Below, in pieces: positions 16,431 to 24,078 of a stretch of DNA of 28,605 nt. Made by a program: the position numbers and the translations under genes. The notes below the pieces were generated by a model, which saw only the letters and a list, made by a program, of their open reading frames with translations, ran no database searches and was not told the origin of the DNA. The first letter of the stretch is position 1, and each line of letters opens with the position of its first letter. The stretch is from an uncultured Azospirillum sp. (GTDB taxonomy: Bacteria; Pseudomonadota; Alphaproteobacteria; RF32; CAG-239), in contig UQMA01000020.1 in the NCBI GenBank assembly GCA_900542055.1, forward strand, positions 1 to 28,605. The letters run 5' to 3'.

Positions 16431-17487
16431 AAACATTATTTATACCTTTTTCTTAATAGTTTTTTCTTTTCCTGCTTTTGCGTCAAACAAGGCATTGGTT
16501 ACAACCGTCTACACAACGATTGCGGACAAACACCTAACCCCTGTTGATATTTCCGTCTTAGCGGTTGAAGGGCTGAAAGGTATAAACGGCATTGATAAAA
16601 ATTTGACTTTTGCCGACGGCAAAGAAATGGTTTATCTATATTACAATCGTCAAATGGCCGGATTATGGCATAAGCCTAAAGCTCCTGATGATATTGCCGC
16701 TTGGGCGCAAATTACGGAAAAAGTTATAGACAAAGCTGCAAAAGTTTCTAAAAAAGCCGCAGCACAAAATGAAAAATTGGTTGAAAGAATATTTTCCGCA
16801 GCAACCAACACTTTGAATGATCATTCTAAATACCATTTCAGTGATGAATTGGAAGAAGATACCGCAAAAGAAAATCTGATTTCTGCTAAAATCGACGGCA
16901 GTATTTTGTATATAAAAATAAAAGGTTTCAGCTCCAACACGGCGGCTTTTATCAAAAACACAATCTCGCGTTATCAACGAACAGCAGGTTTGATTATTGA
17001 CCTCAGAGGAAATTCCGGCGGACAATTAAATTCAGCCATTGATGTCGCCAAACTCTTTATTGACGACGGCATCATCGCGGCGACTAAAAATAAAGATAAA
17101 GATTCAACCAAATATTATGTTTCTGAACAAAAAAAATCCTTTAATCTGCCGCTGGTTGTCTTAATTGATCAAACAACAGCTTCTTCCGCCGAAATGCTGG
17201 CGGCGGCGCTGAAAGAACAAGCTCAGGCGCAGTTAGTAGGCAGTTTGAGCTACGGCAAAGGCACAATTCAAGATATGTATGTTTTTGCCAACGGCGGACG
17301 TTTGGCTCTGACAACAGGACAATTTTTCACCCCATCAGGCAGTCAAATCGAAAAAATCGGATTGTTTCCAGACTATTGCATAATTAACGACAGACTTATA
17401 ACAACTCCGCCCTGCCCTCAGCAAAAGCGCGAAAACAAAATATATGATATAAATTTTGCCGAACATATTCTGTCAAAAAATATGTAG
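16423..17487 (+). CDS. S41-family C-terminal processing peptidase lacking a PDZ domain
   Basis: Exported serine protease (354 residues). A signal peptide (MLKNIIYTFFLIVFSFPAFA) is probably cut after AFA at residue 20. The helical N-terminal part ends in NDHSKY, comparable to the DPHSxY region of CtpA proteins. The core begins at LYIKIKGFSS, with IIDLRGNSGG at 191-200. Ser254 (TTASSAEM) and Lys279 (SYGKG) are 25 residues apart, as in Tsp (S430/K455), giving the Ser/Lys dyad. The PDZ domain normally found between the DPHS region and the core is absent: only about 20 residues join them. Its start lies 8 nt inside rnr. No clear terminator follows. Confidence 0.85.
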   Translation: MLKNIIYTFFLIVFSFPAFASNKALVTTVYTTIADKHLTPVDISVLAVEGLKGINGIDKNLTFADGKEMVYLYYNRQMAGLWHKPKAPDDIAAWAQITEKVIDKAAKVSKKAAAQNEKLVERIFSAATNTLNDHSKYHFSDELEEDTAKENLISAKIDGSILYIKIKGFSSNTAAFIKNTISRYQRTAGLIIDLRGNSGGQLNSAIDVAKLFIDDGIIAATKNKDKDSTKYYVSEQKKSFNLPLVVLIDQTTASSAEMLAAALKEQAQAQLVGSLSYGKGTIQDMYVFANGGRLALTTGQFFTPSGSQIEKIGLFPDYCIINDRLITTPPCPQQKRENKIYDINFAEHILSKNM

Positions 17488-17781
17488 AATAAACAATGGC
17501 AAATTTATTTTTCCGGAACAGGCAATCCAAATTTTGAAAGAGGAATATACTCAAAATAATATGAACAACCGACAGAAACTATATAGTCCAAAACATCTAT
17601 TAGAGAAATTATTTTTTTACAAACTTCGTTTGGTAGCCCAAGAATTGGGCTACTTAGCTACATCTACCTGCTTACACAGGTAGCATTACGTTTGCATAGT
17701 AAAATGTCGCAGCAAAGGCGACCTAAAATTCCTTTTTATTTGTTACCATACCCTTGTAACTTGCAACTGAAAGGAAGAAGC
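17488..17781. other. Gene-free stretch with a run of small hairpins
   Basis: No convincing gene is present. A frame from 17456 to 17683 overlaps the end of the S41 gene and resembles nothing. From 17620 five short perfect inverted repeats follow one another: CAAAC/GTTTG (17620-17632), TAGCCCAA/TTGGGCTA (17634-17652, 3-nt loop), CTACCTG/CAGGTAG (17664-17683), GTCGC/GCGAC (17706-17722) and GTTAC/GTAAC (17742-17760). They end just before the ribosome site of the vWA gene and may be its structured leader. Confidence 0.6.
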
Positions 17782-18501
17782 ATGAAAAAAGTTCAAAATA
17801 AACCAAACAAAGTGGAAGTCGTTTTTGTCTTGGATCGTAGCGGTTCAATGGAAAACATCGTTTCTGACACTATCGGCGGATTTAATTCGATGATAAACAA
17901 ACAGAAAAAAAGTCCGAATGCTCTTGTAACAACGGTGTTATTTGATGATAAAATTGAAATCCTTCACGACCGGGTCGCCATTAATGATGTTCCGGCATTA
18001 ACAAATAAAGAATACTATGCTCGCGGCTGTACATCATTGCTTGATGCGATAGGAAGCACAATCAAACATATAAGCAACATTCATAAATATGCTCGTAAAG
18101 ATGACGTGCCGGCCAAAACTCTGTTTGTCATAACAACAGATGGTTACGAGAATTCGAGCCACGAATACACATTTCCGAAAATAAAGAAAATGATAGAAAA
18201 GCAACGGGAAAAATTTAATTGGGAGTTCTTATTCCTTGGAGCTAACATAGATGCAATTGCTGAGGCAAGCAAAATCGGTATAGGAAGCAGATATGCGGCT
18301 AACGTCGTAAATGATGAAGAAGGTGTAACCGTTTTTTATCAGACTGTGTCAGATGCTGTATGTTGTTGTTGCGCCGCACCTGAAGAACCTTTACCGGAAA
18401 ACTGGAAAGAGAAAATTGATAAGGACATAAAGAGAAGAAAAAAGACAACTTCTAAAACAACCGAAGACGATAATCTGCCAAGTTTTTTAAGGCGTAAATA
18501 G
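17782..18501 (+). CDS. von Willebrand factor A domain protein
   Basis: A 239-residue cytoplasmic protein that is almost entirely one vWA domain. The metal-ion-dependent adhesion site is complete: D18, S20 and S22 in FVLDRSGSM, T84 in RGCTSLLDAIG and D120 in ITTDGYENSS. A cluster CCCC near residue 195 is unusual, and the C-terminus is lysine-rich. Stand-alone vWA proteins of this size occur in phages, plasmids and tellurium/stress islands, and the partner here is unknown. The start is at 17782, with AAGGAAG 5 nt upstream; the frame is open to 17692 but that part crosses the hairpins. It is followed after 8 nt by a short, probably broken ORF with a strong ribosome site. Confidence 0.85.
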   Translation: MKKVQNKPNKVEVVFVLDRSGSMENIVSDTIGGFNSMINKQKKSPNALVTTVLFDDKIEILHDRVAINDVPALTNKEYYARGCTSLLDAIGSTIKHISNIHKYARKDDVPAKTLFVITTDGYENSSHEYTFPKIKKMIEKQREKFNWEFLFLGANIDAIAEASKIGIGSRYAANVVNDEEGVTVFYQTVSDAVCCCCAAPEEPLPENWKEKIDKDIKRRKKTTSKTTEDDNLPSFLRRK

Positions 18502-18509
18502 GAGGAATT

Positions 18510-18674
18510 ATGAATAACTACGAAATTCAAGAATCATTCTTAAAGAAAGTGGCGCAGATGTACACAACATTTAACGCAGAGTCCATTGCAGATGATTTGG
18601 TCGTGCACACCACCCCTAAATCAGGAAAAAGATACCATTTTTTGATGGTTAAAAAATTATTCTATTTCAATTAG
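18510..18674 (+). CDS. Short ORF, probably the truncated remnant of a gene
   Basis: A 54-residue frame beginning MNNYEIQESFLKKVAQMYTT, with a near-perfect Shine-Dalgarno GGAGG 4 nt before the ATG. It lies 8 nt after the vWA stop, so it is co-transcribed. The first 35 residues look like a real folded protein start (ESFLKKVAQMYTTFNAESIADDL, faintly like small NTF2-fold proteins). The rest is of low quality. After the TAG at 18672 the same frame stays open for about 57 more codons into the 3' end of the convergent DGQHR gene. This suggests either a gene broken by a nonsense mutation or deletion, or chance. I cannot assign a function. Confidence 0.5.
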   Translation: MNNYEIQESFLKKVAQMYTTFNAESIADDLVVHTTPKSGKRYHFLMVKKLFYFN

Positions 18675-18798
18675 TTATGCCACTTAGATACAGTTTTGCA
18701 ACCATTTTTGAAACTCACAGAAAAAAAATACGAACCATATGATATTTTTATTTCAAAAACAATGAGATATGCTGTCCATATATTTTGGGTATTTATTA

Positions 18799-19983
18799 TC
18801 AGAATTTTCTATTTGATATTAAATTTTGATAAGATAAAGTACCACTAAGATATTTGTAGAATTCATTCATTCCACTTTCACCAAGTTTAAAATTCGTGGG
18901 CGTAAATTCTTCAGCTCGTATTTCAAAACTTTCAAAATACCTAGAAAACATTTCTGCTGAAGGTATTTCCATTCCGTTACTAGAAACTTCTCCATAAATA
19001 TTTTTTAAATACTTCATTAAAGCCCTAAAACCATTATTTTTAGAGAGAAGATATCGGCCATCATCCCAAGCATCTGGCCATTTGTTTTTTACTGCATTAA
19101 AATAATTATATAAAATTTTAGCAATAGTAACATCATTATTATCAATAAAGAATTTTCTAAATGGAAATTTGCCATTATAATCCATTTCTAAAAGCTTTCC
19201 ATATCGTGCCATATCATCTCTATCCCTTTCAGGATCTGGCGATAAAAATAATTTAGTTAAACTTTCCACGAATGTCTGTTGTGTTAATGTTTCTCTGCCA
19301 AAATCAATATATCCAAGTCTTTTTATTTTTTTATAAAAAGGAGATTTTTCATTATAATTTAAGGCAATTGCAATATTATGAGCAGTTTTATATGGAGATC
19401 TTATTTTACTATATTCCTCTAAATCGTAAACTAAACTTTTGTTAACTTTCGTTTGTGTTAAATTAACTTTAGAGAAAATATTTGCTTGCTCCGCAATATC
19501 CATGCCTATCAATATTGTCAACGATAGTTCGAAATTTTTTATAGCCTCTAATTCTTTTTTATGATGACCAAATAAATCGTTGCCATTATTTTCTAAAAAG
19601 TCAATTGCTCCTTGAAAACCTGCCAACCTATGTTGTCCATCAATGATTTTTGCAATTTTATCTGACAGATTTAGAATTTTTATTTGTAGTGTATCATTAT
19701 CATTTTCATTTATTTTTACATTGTTTTCGTCAATATAAACAACTATAGATGTTGGAAATGTTGCATCAAAAGTCTGCACATACTCAGCAATTTCTTTTTC
19801 TCTTTTAGGATCTAATTTTCTTTGTATTCCTAAATATGTATTCCTATACGTTTCATCAGCAATTGCTCTTATATCAGAATAGGATATTTTCAATAAATCT
19901 TCTGCTCTGATTTTTGCAATATACAAATCTCCTATTGGTTGTCTAATTCTCAAACCAGAAAGTTCGATACAATCATCCATCAT
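18799..19983 (-). CDS. DGQHR-domain protein (DndB/ParB-like)
   Basis: A 394-residue soluble protein. The signature DGQHR is at 115-119 (AKIIDGQHRLAGF), followed by the family segment IFSKVNLTQTKVNKSLVYDL near 193. These mark the DGQHR family, which includes DndB (regulator of DNA phosphorothioation) and DpdB (7-deazaguanine DNA system) and is thought to share the ParB/sulfiredoxin fold. No dnd or dpd partner genes are present, so it is not part of either known system here. The C-terminal 200 residues are helical and unassigned. The first ATG overlaps the stop of the upstream membrane protein by 4 nt, with GAGGAGG in front; the next codon is also ATG. It is the last gene of the restriction-modification operon. 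Function unknown, probably defence-related. Confidence 0.8.
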   Translation of the reverse strand: MMDDCIELSGLRIRQPIGDLYIAKIRAEDLLKISYSDIRAIADETYRNTYLGIQRKLDPKREKEIAEYVQTFDATFPTSIVVYIDENNVKINENDNDTLQIKILNLSDKIAKIIDGQHRLAGFQGAIDFLENNGNDLFGHHKKELEAIKNFELSLTILIGMDIAEQANIFSKVNLTQTKVNKSLVYDLEEYSKIRSPYKTAHNIAIALNYNEKSPFYKKIKRLGYIDFGRETLTQQTFVESLTKLFLSPDPERDRDDMARYGKLLEMDYNGKFPFRKFFIDNNDVTIAKILYNYFNAVKNKWPDAWDDGRYLLSKNNGFRALMKYLKNIYGEVSSNGMEIPSAEMFSRYFESFEIRAEEFTPTNFKLGESGMNEFYKYLSGTLSYQNLISNRKF

Positions 19984-20528
19984 TTTTCCTCCTCTGCAAT
20001 ACTTTCATTAAATTGTTCAACAAAACGTTGCTCTGTGTTCCTGATAGTTGAATTAGCATCTTCAATATTTTCTATAATTCTATCCTCATCTATTGATGTC
20101 AAAATTGATAAATACCATAAAAACAAAGATATAAAATATAGTATTCCTATAATTATTTTTGAAATTAACCTTAGATCTTCGGCTGGAAATGTAAAATAAA
20201 AAGATAATAAAGATACACAAAGGACTAAAATACACAAACCACAACAAGCTTCTTTAGAATCCTGAAAAACACTAGGATCAGATTTCTGCTTTTTATAACA
20301 AAAAACAAATGGGGCTAAAAAGGAAATAGAATATACAATTATATCTGTTATTGTCCAAGGAATGAAACTTTCCTTTTTATCGTTAATATTTTTGAGTAAA
20401 TTCAATAATAGCGGAATATTTACTATAATCCAAGAAATAGAAAAAATAGTAAAAGCCTCTTTATGAATTTTCCATCTTTTTTGAAAAATTATTCCAACTA
20501 ATGGAATATGTCTAACAAAATTTTTCAT
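19980..20528 (-). CDS. Four-helix membrane protein of unknown function
   Basis: A 182-residue protein with four clear hydrophobic helices at about 26-46, 58-78, 95-113 and 121-143. A basic N-terminus (RHIPLVGIIFQKRWKIHK) and a 40-residue acidic, coiled-coil-like C-tail (IDEDRIIENIEDANSTIRN) presumably face the cytoplasm. I recognise no family. The gene overlaps both neighbours by 4 nt (ATGA), with GAGGAATTG as ribosome site, so it is translated with the DpnII-like endonuclease and the DGQHR protein. In defence islands small multi-helix proteins are often membrane-damaging effectors, which is only an inference here. Confidence 0.75.
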   Translation of the reverse strand: MKNFVRHIPLVGIIFQKRWKIHKEAFTIFSISWIIVNIPLLLNLLKNINDKKESFIPWTITDIIVYSISFLAPFVFCYKKQKSDPSVFQDSKEACCGLCILVLCVSLLSFYFTFPAEDLRLISKIIIGILYFISLFLWYLSILTSIDEDRIIENIEDANSTIRNTEQRFVEQFNESIAEEEK

Positions 20529-21421
20529 TTCAACAATTCCTCTAAAACGCCTTTTTGAATCATATCAAGGTTAATGATATAATCTGTTGTATTAAATGTA
20601 TCGCGTAGCGGGCGTTGGGTTGTTTTCCAACCATATCCATCAGTTACCCAAATAAACTGATGACCATCTCTTGCCCACTGATGGTAAATATCAGCATATT
20701 CACCGGCTGTTGATTTCAACTTGGAACCACTGCCACTATAAAAGTTTGTTTCAATCAGATAAAGCTTATGAGGCGTATTAATGGCAAAGTCGATTCTTTT
20801 AGATGACTTTGTAACGGTAATATTTTTATTCCACTGAACTTTGATTTTATCTGCTGTAGCTTGGGGAATATATTCATAACCATTTCTTTCACTAATGTCT
20901 TTTATAAAGAACTCTACTAAATTTTCCATGGAAGTGCCACTACGATTCTTACGACCATTTGAATCAAGACCAACTTCAACACCGATAAAATAATCAGGAA
21001 TAGACTTAATACTGCGGTCTGAAATAAGTTTTAAGAATCCACTTTCTTTTAGAAATAGAAGGCTATCTTTTGCTGGCATTGGTTTTGAAAAGTCAAATCT
21101 TCTAGCATCAAAGTTATTTCGAGTAACCAATAAACTGATTTTCTTTTCTCTTTCTGCTAATAATGCGGGAATTACGCCAATAATTTGCGGATAATCCATT
21201 AATAAAGCTAAGGCTTCTTCTTCAATTTTCTCTTTACCAATCAAAGTGTTTAATAAATTTAATGAGCGTTCAACCTCTCGGTAATTATGAATTACCTTTT
21301 TCCAGTTAACAAAATAATCCCATGATTTAATTGTTTCTTTTAACGTAGCAATCAAATATGAGAAAACTTCATCATCACTATTACAATTCAAAATGTTTTT
21401 GAAAACTGGATTATTTTTCAT
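20525..21421 (-). CDS. Type II restriction endonuclease, DpnII/MboI family
   Basis: A 298-residue endonuclease expected to cleave unmethylated GATC. Sequence similar to DpnII: IPDYFIGVEVGLDSNGRKNR and SGTSMENLVEFFI in the middle, then the likely catalytic core KRIDFAINTPHKLYLIETNFYSGSGSKLK, where the acidic residue followed by ETN resembles a PD-(E/D)xK active site. The position as third gene after two methylases matches the pneumococcal dpnM-dpnA-dpnB order. The ribosome site AAGGAG lies inside the end of the DpnA-like gene, and the two overlap by 4 nt. Specificity is inferred from the family. Confidence 0.9.
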   Translation of the reverse strand: MKNNPVFKNILNCNSDDEVFSYLIATLKETIKSWDYFVNWKKVIHNYREVERSLNLLNTLIGKEKIEEEALALLMDYPQIIGVIPALLAEREKKISLLVTRNNFDARRFDFSKPMPAKDSLLFLKESGFLKLISDRSIKSIPDYFIGVEVGLDSNGRKNRSGTSMENLVEFFIKDISERNGYEYIPQATADKIKVQWNKNITVTKSSKRIDFAINTPHKLYLIETNFYSGSGSKLKSTAGEYADIYHQWARDGHQFIWVTDGYGWKTTQRPLRDTFNTTDYIINLDMIQKGVLEELLK

Positions 21422-22200
21422 TCTTTATTCTCCTTATGTTGATATACATCAAAAATTCTTTTATTAGCTAAAGAAATAAATTCTGGATTCTTTTCAATTC
21501 CGATGAATTGTCGGTCTAATTTGATAGCAGCCACTCCTGTTGTGCCGCTTCCCATAAACGGATCCAGAATCAGATCATTTTCCTTTGTTGAAGCAAGAAT
21601 AATCCGCTCCAACAACTCCAAAGGCTTTTGAGTGGGATGTTTTCCAAAAATCTTTTCATTAGATTTTGGTGTTCCTATAGCCCAAACGCTTCTCATTTGC
21701 ATATTAGGTTTCTTTAAGAAATCTGAAATAAATTCCCCATTTTTCATCAATTCATAATTGAAAGTATGTTTAGATTTTTTATCTTTTCTAGCCCAAATTA
21801 ATGTTTCATGACTAGCCGTAAAATAACGACAAGACATATTTGGACTTGCATTTGGTTTGAACCACGAAATATCATTTAATATATGATATCCTAATAATTG
21901 CATAGCAAATCCACAAGAATATATGCTATGATAAGTACCAGAAACCCAAAGAGTACCATTTTCTTTTAATACACGTTTGCAAGCAGACAACCATTTTTTA
22001 TGGAACTCAAAGTCAGCCTCAATACCATGACTTTCATCCCATTTTCCTTTATTTACAGAAGCAATTTTTCCATTTTTGCAAGTAATTCCACCATTTGAAA
22101 GCATATATGGAGGATCGGCAAAAATCATATCAAAAGTATTTTCTGGAATATTATCCAAAACTTTTAAGCAATCATCACAATACAACCGATAGTTTTTCAT
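21418..22200 (-). CDS. DpnA-like adenine-N6 DNA methyltransferase
   Basis: A 260-residue beta-class methylase: the catalytic DPPY at 29-32 comes before the S-adenosylmethionine-binding DPFMGSGTTG at 213-222. It resembles DpnA, the second methylase of the DpnII system, which methylates GATC adenine and also acts on single-stranded DNA, protecting transforming DNA in Streptococcus. Its start shares one base with the stop of the Dam-like gene (TAATG), without a separate ribosome site, so it depends on coupling. The single-strand activity is known for the family, not shown here. Confidence 0.9.
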   Translation of the reverse strand: MKNYRLYCDDCLKVLDNIPENTFDMIFADPPYMLSNGGITCKNGKIASVNKGKWDESHGIEADFEFHKKWLSACKRVLKENGTLWVSGTYHSIYSCGFAMQLLGYHILNDISWFKPNASPNMSCRYFTASHETLIWARKDKKSKHTFNYELMKNGEFISDFLKKPNMQMRSVWAIGTPKSNEKIFGKHPTQKPLELLERIILASTKENDLILDPFMGSGTTGVAAIKLDRQFIGIEKNPEFISLANKRIFDVYQHKENKE

Positions 22201-23132
22201 TATACGCCATAGTTAGTAATAAGTATTTCTCTGATTTCACTCCGCCCACTTGCATTAGAATTAATCAAACGCTTTGCGAGAACTCGATAAATATTATAAT
22301 TTTTATATAAATTGTCAAAAAAAGGATCATCTCTTACATTAGTTGGATCGGAATTACTTAACATTTGTAAAGCTCCATATTGATGAACTTGATCAAAAAC
22401 TTTTTTTAATCGAATCTGTTCGCTATCATTAAAACTTTCTACAGCATAAGTAGTAAATGAAGCACTATTTAAAGGTCTGTATGGAGGATCATAATATACA
22501 AATGTATTTTCATCAGCAAATTCTAAAGTTTTTGAAAAATCTGCCTGTAAAATTTCTGCTTTGGCTAATACATTAGAAACAGCCAGCAAATTGTTTTTAT
22601 CAAGAATACGTGGATTTTTATAACTTCCTACTGGTACATTAAACAATCCCTTACTATTTACTCTGAATAAGCCATTGAAACAAGTTCTATTCAGAAAAAT
22701 TGTTAATGCAGCCCTACGAATAAAAGATAAAGAATAATCATTTGCATTTATATCTTTATCAAATTGATTATACTCTGTACGCATTTGATAATAAAAATTC
22801 TTTTTATCATCAGAAGCAAAATAAGCATTTTGCATAGTATCAAGTTGTTCGATAAGTTCAATAACATTATATTTTATAACATTATAAAGTATAATTAATT
22901 CTGGATTAACATCAAACAAATATGCTTTTTCAAAATAATAAGAATTGGCTATATCAAAAAATACAGCTCCCCCGCCGACAAACGGCTCAATATATTTTTT
23001 TATAGCACCACAACGTAATTTATCAGGAAATTTTTCAGACAATTGTGACAATAACTGTCCTTTTCCACCTGCCCACTTTAAAACAGGATACGCAAATTTA
23101 TTTTTATTATTTTGTAATGCTAATTCCGACAT
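22200..23132 (-). CDS. Dam/DpnM-family adenine-N6 DNA methyltransferase
   Basis: A 310-residue alpha-class methylase for GATC, first gene of the operon. Motifs in order: LKWAGGKGQLL (18-28), cofactor motif IEPFVGGGAVFFDI (48-61), DVNPELI, and catalytic DPPY at 215-218. The frame extends upstream to 23177, but I place the start at 23132: GAGGG precedes it, and the upstream ATG at 23150 would lie inside the predicted -10 box. The gene is much more AT-rich than the flanking housekeeping genes, which suggests acquisition by transfer. Confidence 0.92.
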   Translation of the reverse strand: MSELALQNNKNKFAYPVLKWAGGKGQLLSQLSEKFPDKLRCGAIKKYIEPFVGGGAVFFDIANSYYFEKAYLFDVNPELIILYNVIKYNVIELIEQLDTMQNAYFASDDKKNFYYQMRTEYNQFDKDINANDYSLSFIRRAALTIFLNRTCFNGLFRVNSKGLFNVPVGSYKNPRILDKNNLLAVSNVLAKAEILQADFSKTLEFADENTFVYYDPPYRPLNSASFTTYAVESFNDSEQIRLKKVFDQVHQYGALQMLSNSDPTNVRDDPFFDNLYKNYNIYRVLAKRLINSNASGRSEIREILITNYGV

Positions 23133-23148
23133 ATTACCCTCGCAAAAC

Positions 23149-23177
23149 ATTTTAACAAGGTTCGGAAAAAATAGCAA
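23149..23177 (-). promoter_or_regulatory. Promoter of the restriction-modification operon
   Basis: Minus strand TTGCTA (23177-23172), 17-nt spacer, TAAAAT (23154-23149). The expected start site is about 10 nt before the Dam-like ATG, so the leader is very short. No separate controller protein gene is present. Confidence 0.5.
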
Positions 23178-23204
23178 TATTTTTAGCCTAAATATCCAAA
23201 CACA

Positions 23205-23240
23205 TATAATAAAAACACCACCTAAAAAGGTGGCGTTTTT
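23205..23240 (-). terminator. Terminator downstream of tRNA-Pro
   Basis: Minus strand CGCCACCT (23235-23228) pairs with AGGTGGTG (23223-23216) with one G-U pair and a short T loop. A TTTTT run (A at 23211-23215) follows. It separates the tRNA transcript from the defence operon. Confidence 0.8.
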
Positions 23241-23246
23241 ATTATG

Positions 23247-23323
23247 TGGTCGGGACTATAGGATTCGAACCTACGACATCTTGCTCCCAAAGCAAGCGCT
23301 CTACCAGGCTGAGCTAAGTCCCG
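23247..23323 (-). tRNA. tRNA-Pro (anticodon TGG)
   Basis: A 77-nt cloverleaf on the minus strand. The acceptor stem is CGGGACT/AGTCCCG, with the CCA end encoded (23249-23247). The D arm is GCTCAGCCTGGTAGAGC. The anticodon stem is CTTGC/GCAAG around TTTGGGA, so the anticodon is TGG, read as proline. The T arm has GGTTCGAATCC. The AT-rich defence operon begins right after its 3' end, a typical integration spot. Confidence 0.96.
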
Positions 23324-23334
23324 AAGACGATGTA

Positions 23335-23363
23335 TATTTAACAACAAAAAAAATGTTTTGCAA
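23335..23363 (-). promoter_or_regulatory. Promoter of tRNA-Pro
   Basis: Minus strand TTGCAA (23363-23358), 17-nt spacer, TAAATA (23340-23335), ending 11 nt before the mature tRNA 5' end. Confidence 0.5.
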
Positions 23364-23381
23364 CAACTTTTTTAATTTTTT

Positions 23382-24068
23382 TCAAATCAGCCCTTCGCTT
23401 CTAAAGCTAAAACATTCATTTTTTCCAATTATTAAATGATCCTGCAGTTTAATATTCACACTCTGCAATGCCGTATTTATTTGTTTTGTAATCAAAATAT
23501 CCGCTTTTGAAGGCGTAACATTACCTGACGGATGATTATGCACCATAATAACACTTTTAGCACTGTTGAAAACTGCCGATTTCACCACCTCGGCAGGATG
23601 AATTGCCACATTATCGACTGTTCCGCGCTGTTGGACTTCTTCGCCGATAACCTGCAGCTTGGCATCAAGCAAAATCAGCATAAATTCTTCCCGCTTTTTA
23701 TGAGCCAATTTCATACGGCAAAAATCGACCATTGCATCCCAATTTGAAATAACCGGCTTATCTGAAGCGCACAAATTTTGCCACGTCATACGCAAAGCCG
23801 CTTCTCTGATAATAGAAAAAAGCATAACCGTATTTTCTTTCAAACCGGAAAAACTCATCAACATATTGTCATCGGCTCCGATAACGGCGGCAAAACTTCC
23901 AAATTCATTAATCAGAGCTTTTGCCAACGGCTTTGTATCTTTGCGGGGAATAGCAAAAGTCAGCAAAAGCTCTAAAAATTCATAATCGGCCATATCTTTG
24001 CCTTGACCGCGTAAAAAACGTTCTTTTATGCGTTGCCTGTGTCCGATATAGTCTTTTTGTTCATCCAT
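23382..24068 (-). CDS. radC: RadC-family JAB-domain protein
   Basis: A 228-residue protein of the RadC (UPF0758) family. The helix-hairpin-helix-like N-terminal part (GRQRIKERF-type start, here GHRQRIKERF) is followed by the JAB/MPN metalloprotease-like domain with HNHPSGNVTPSKAD at 177-190, holding the two histidines and the aspartate of the zinc site. The historical link to DNA repair is doubtful and the true role is unknown. The start at 24068 (MDEQKDYIGHRQR) is chosen because the longer frame would run into map and adds residues unlike the family. It follows map by 10 nt. The ribosome site is weak, so it is probably coupled to map. Confidence 0.9.
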   Translation of the reverse strand: MDEQKDYIGHRQRIKERFLRGQGKDMADYEFLELLLTFAIPRKDTKPLAKALINEFGSFAAVIGADDNMLMSFSGLKENTVMLFSIIREAALRMTWQNLCASDKPVISNWDAMVDFCRMKLAHKKREEFMLILLDAKLQVIGEEVQQRGTVDNVAIHPAEVVKSAVFNSAKSVIMVHNHPSGNVTPSKADILITKQINTALQSVNIKLQDHLIIGKNECFSFRSEGLI

Positions 24069-24078
24069 AATAGAGTCT

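Noticed and set aside
17456..17683. A 75-residue frame after the S41 gene
   Set aside because: It overlaps the S41 gene end and runs through the hairpins, with no ribosome site and no recognisable family.
18672..18674. Recoding of TAG as an amino acid
   Set aside because: A single case at a degraded gene end is better explained by a pseudogene; other genes in the window use normal stops.
18799..19983. A dnd phosphorothioation or dpd deazaguanine system
   Set aside because: Only the DGQHR protein is present; none of dndCDE or the other dpd genes is in the window.
23247..23323. Attachment-site duplication of the tRNA-Pro 3' end
   Set aside because: I looked for a second copy of the T-arm and acceptor sequence in 17488-18800 and saw none; no integrase is present.
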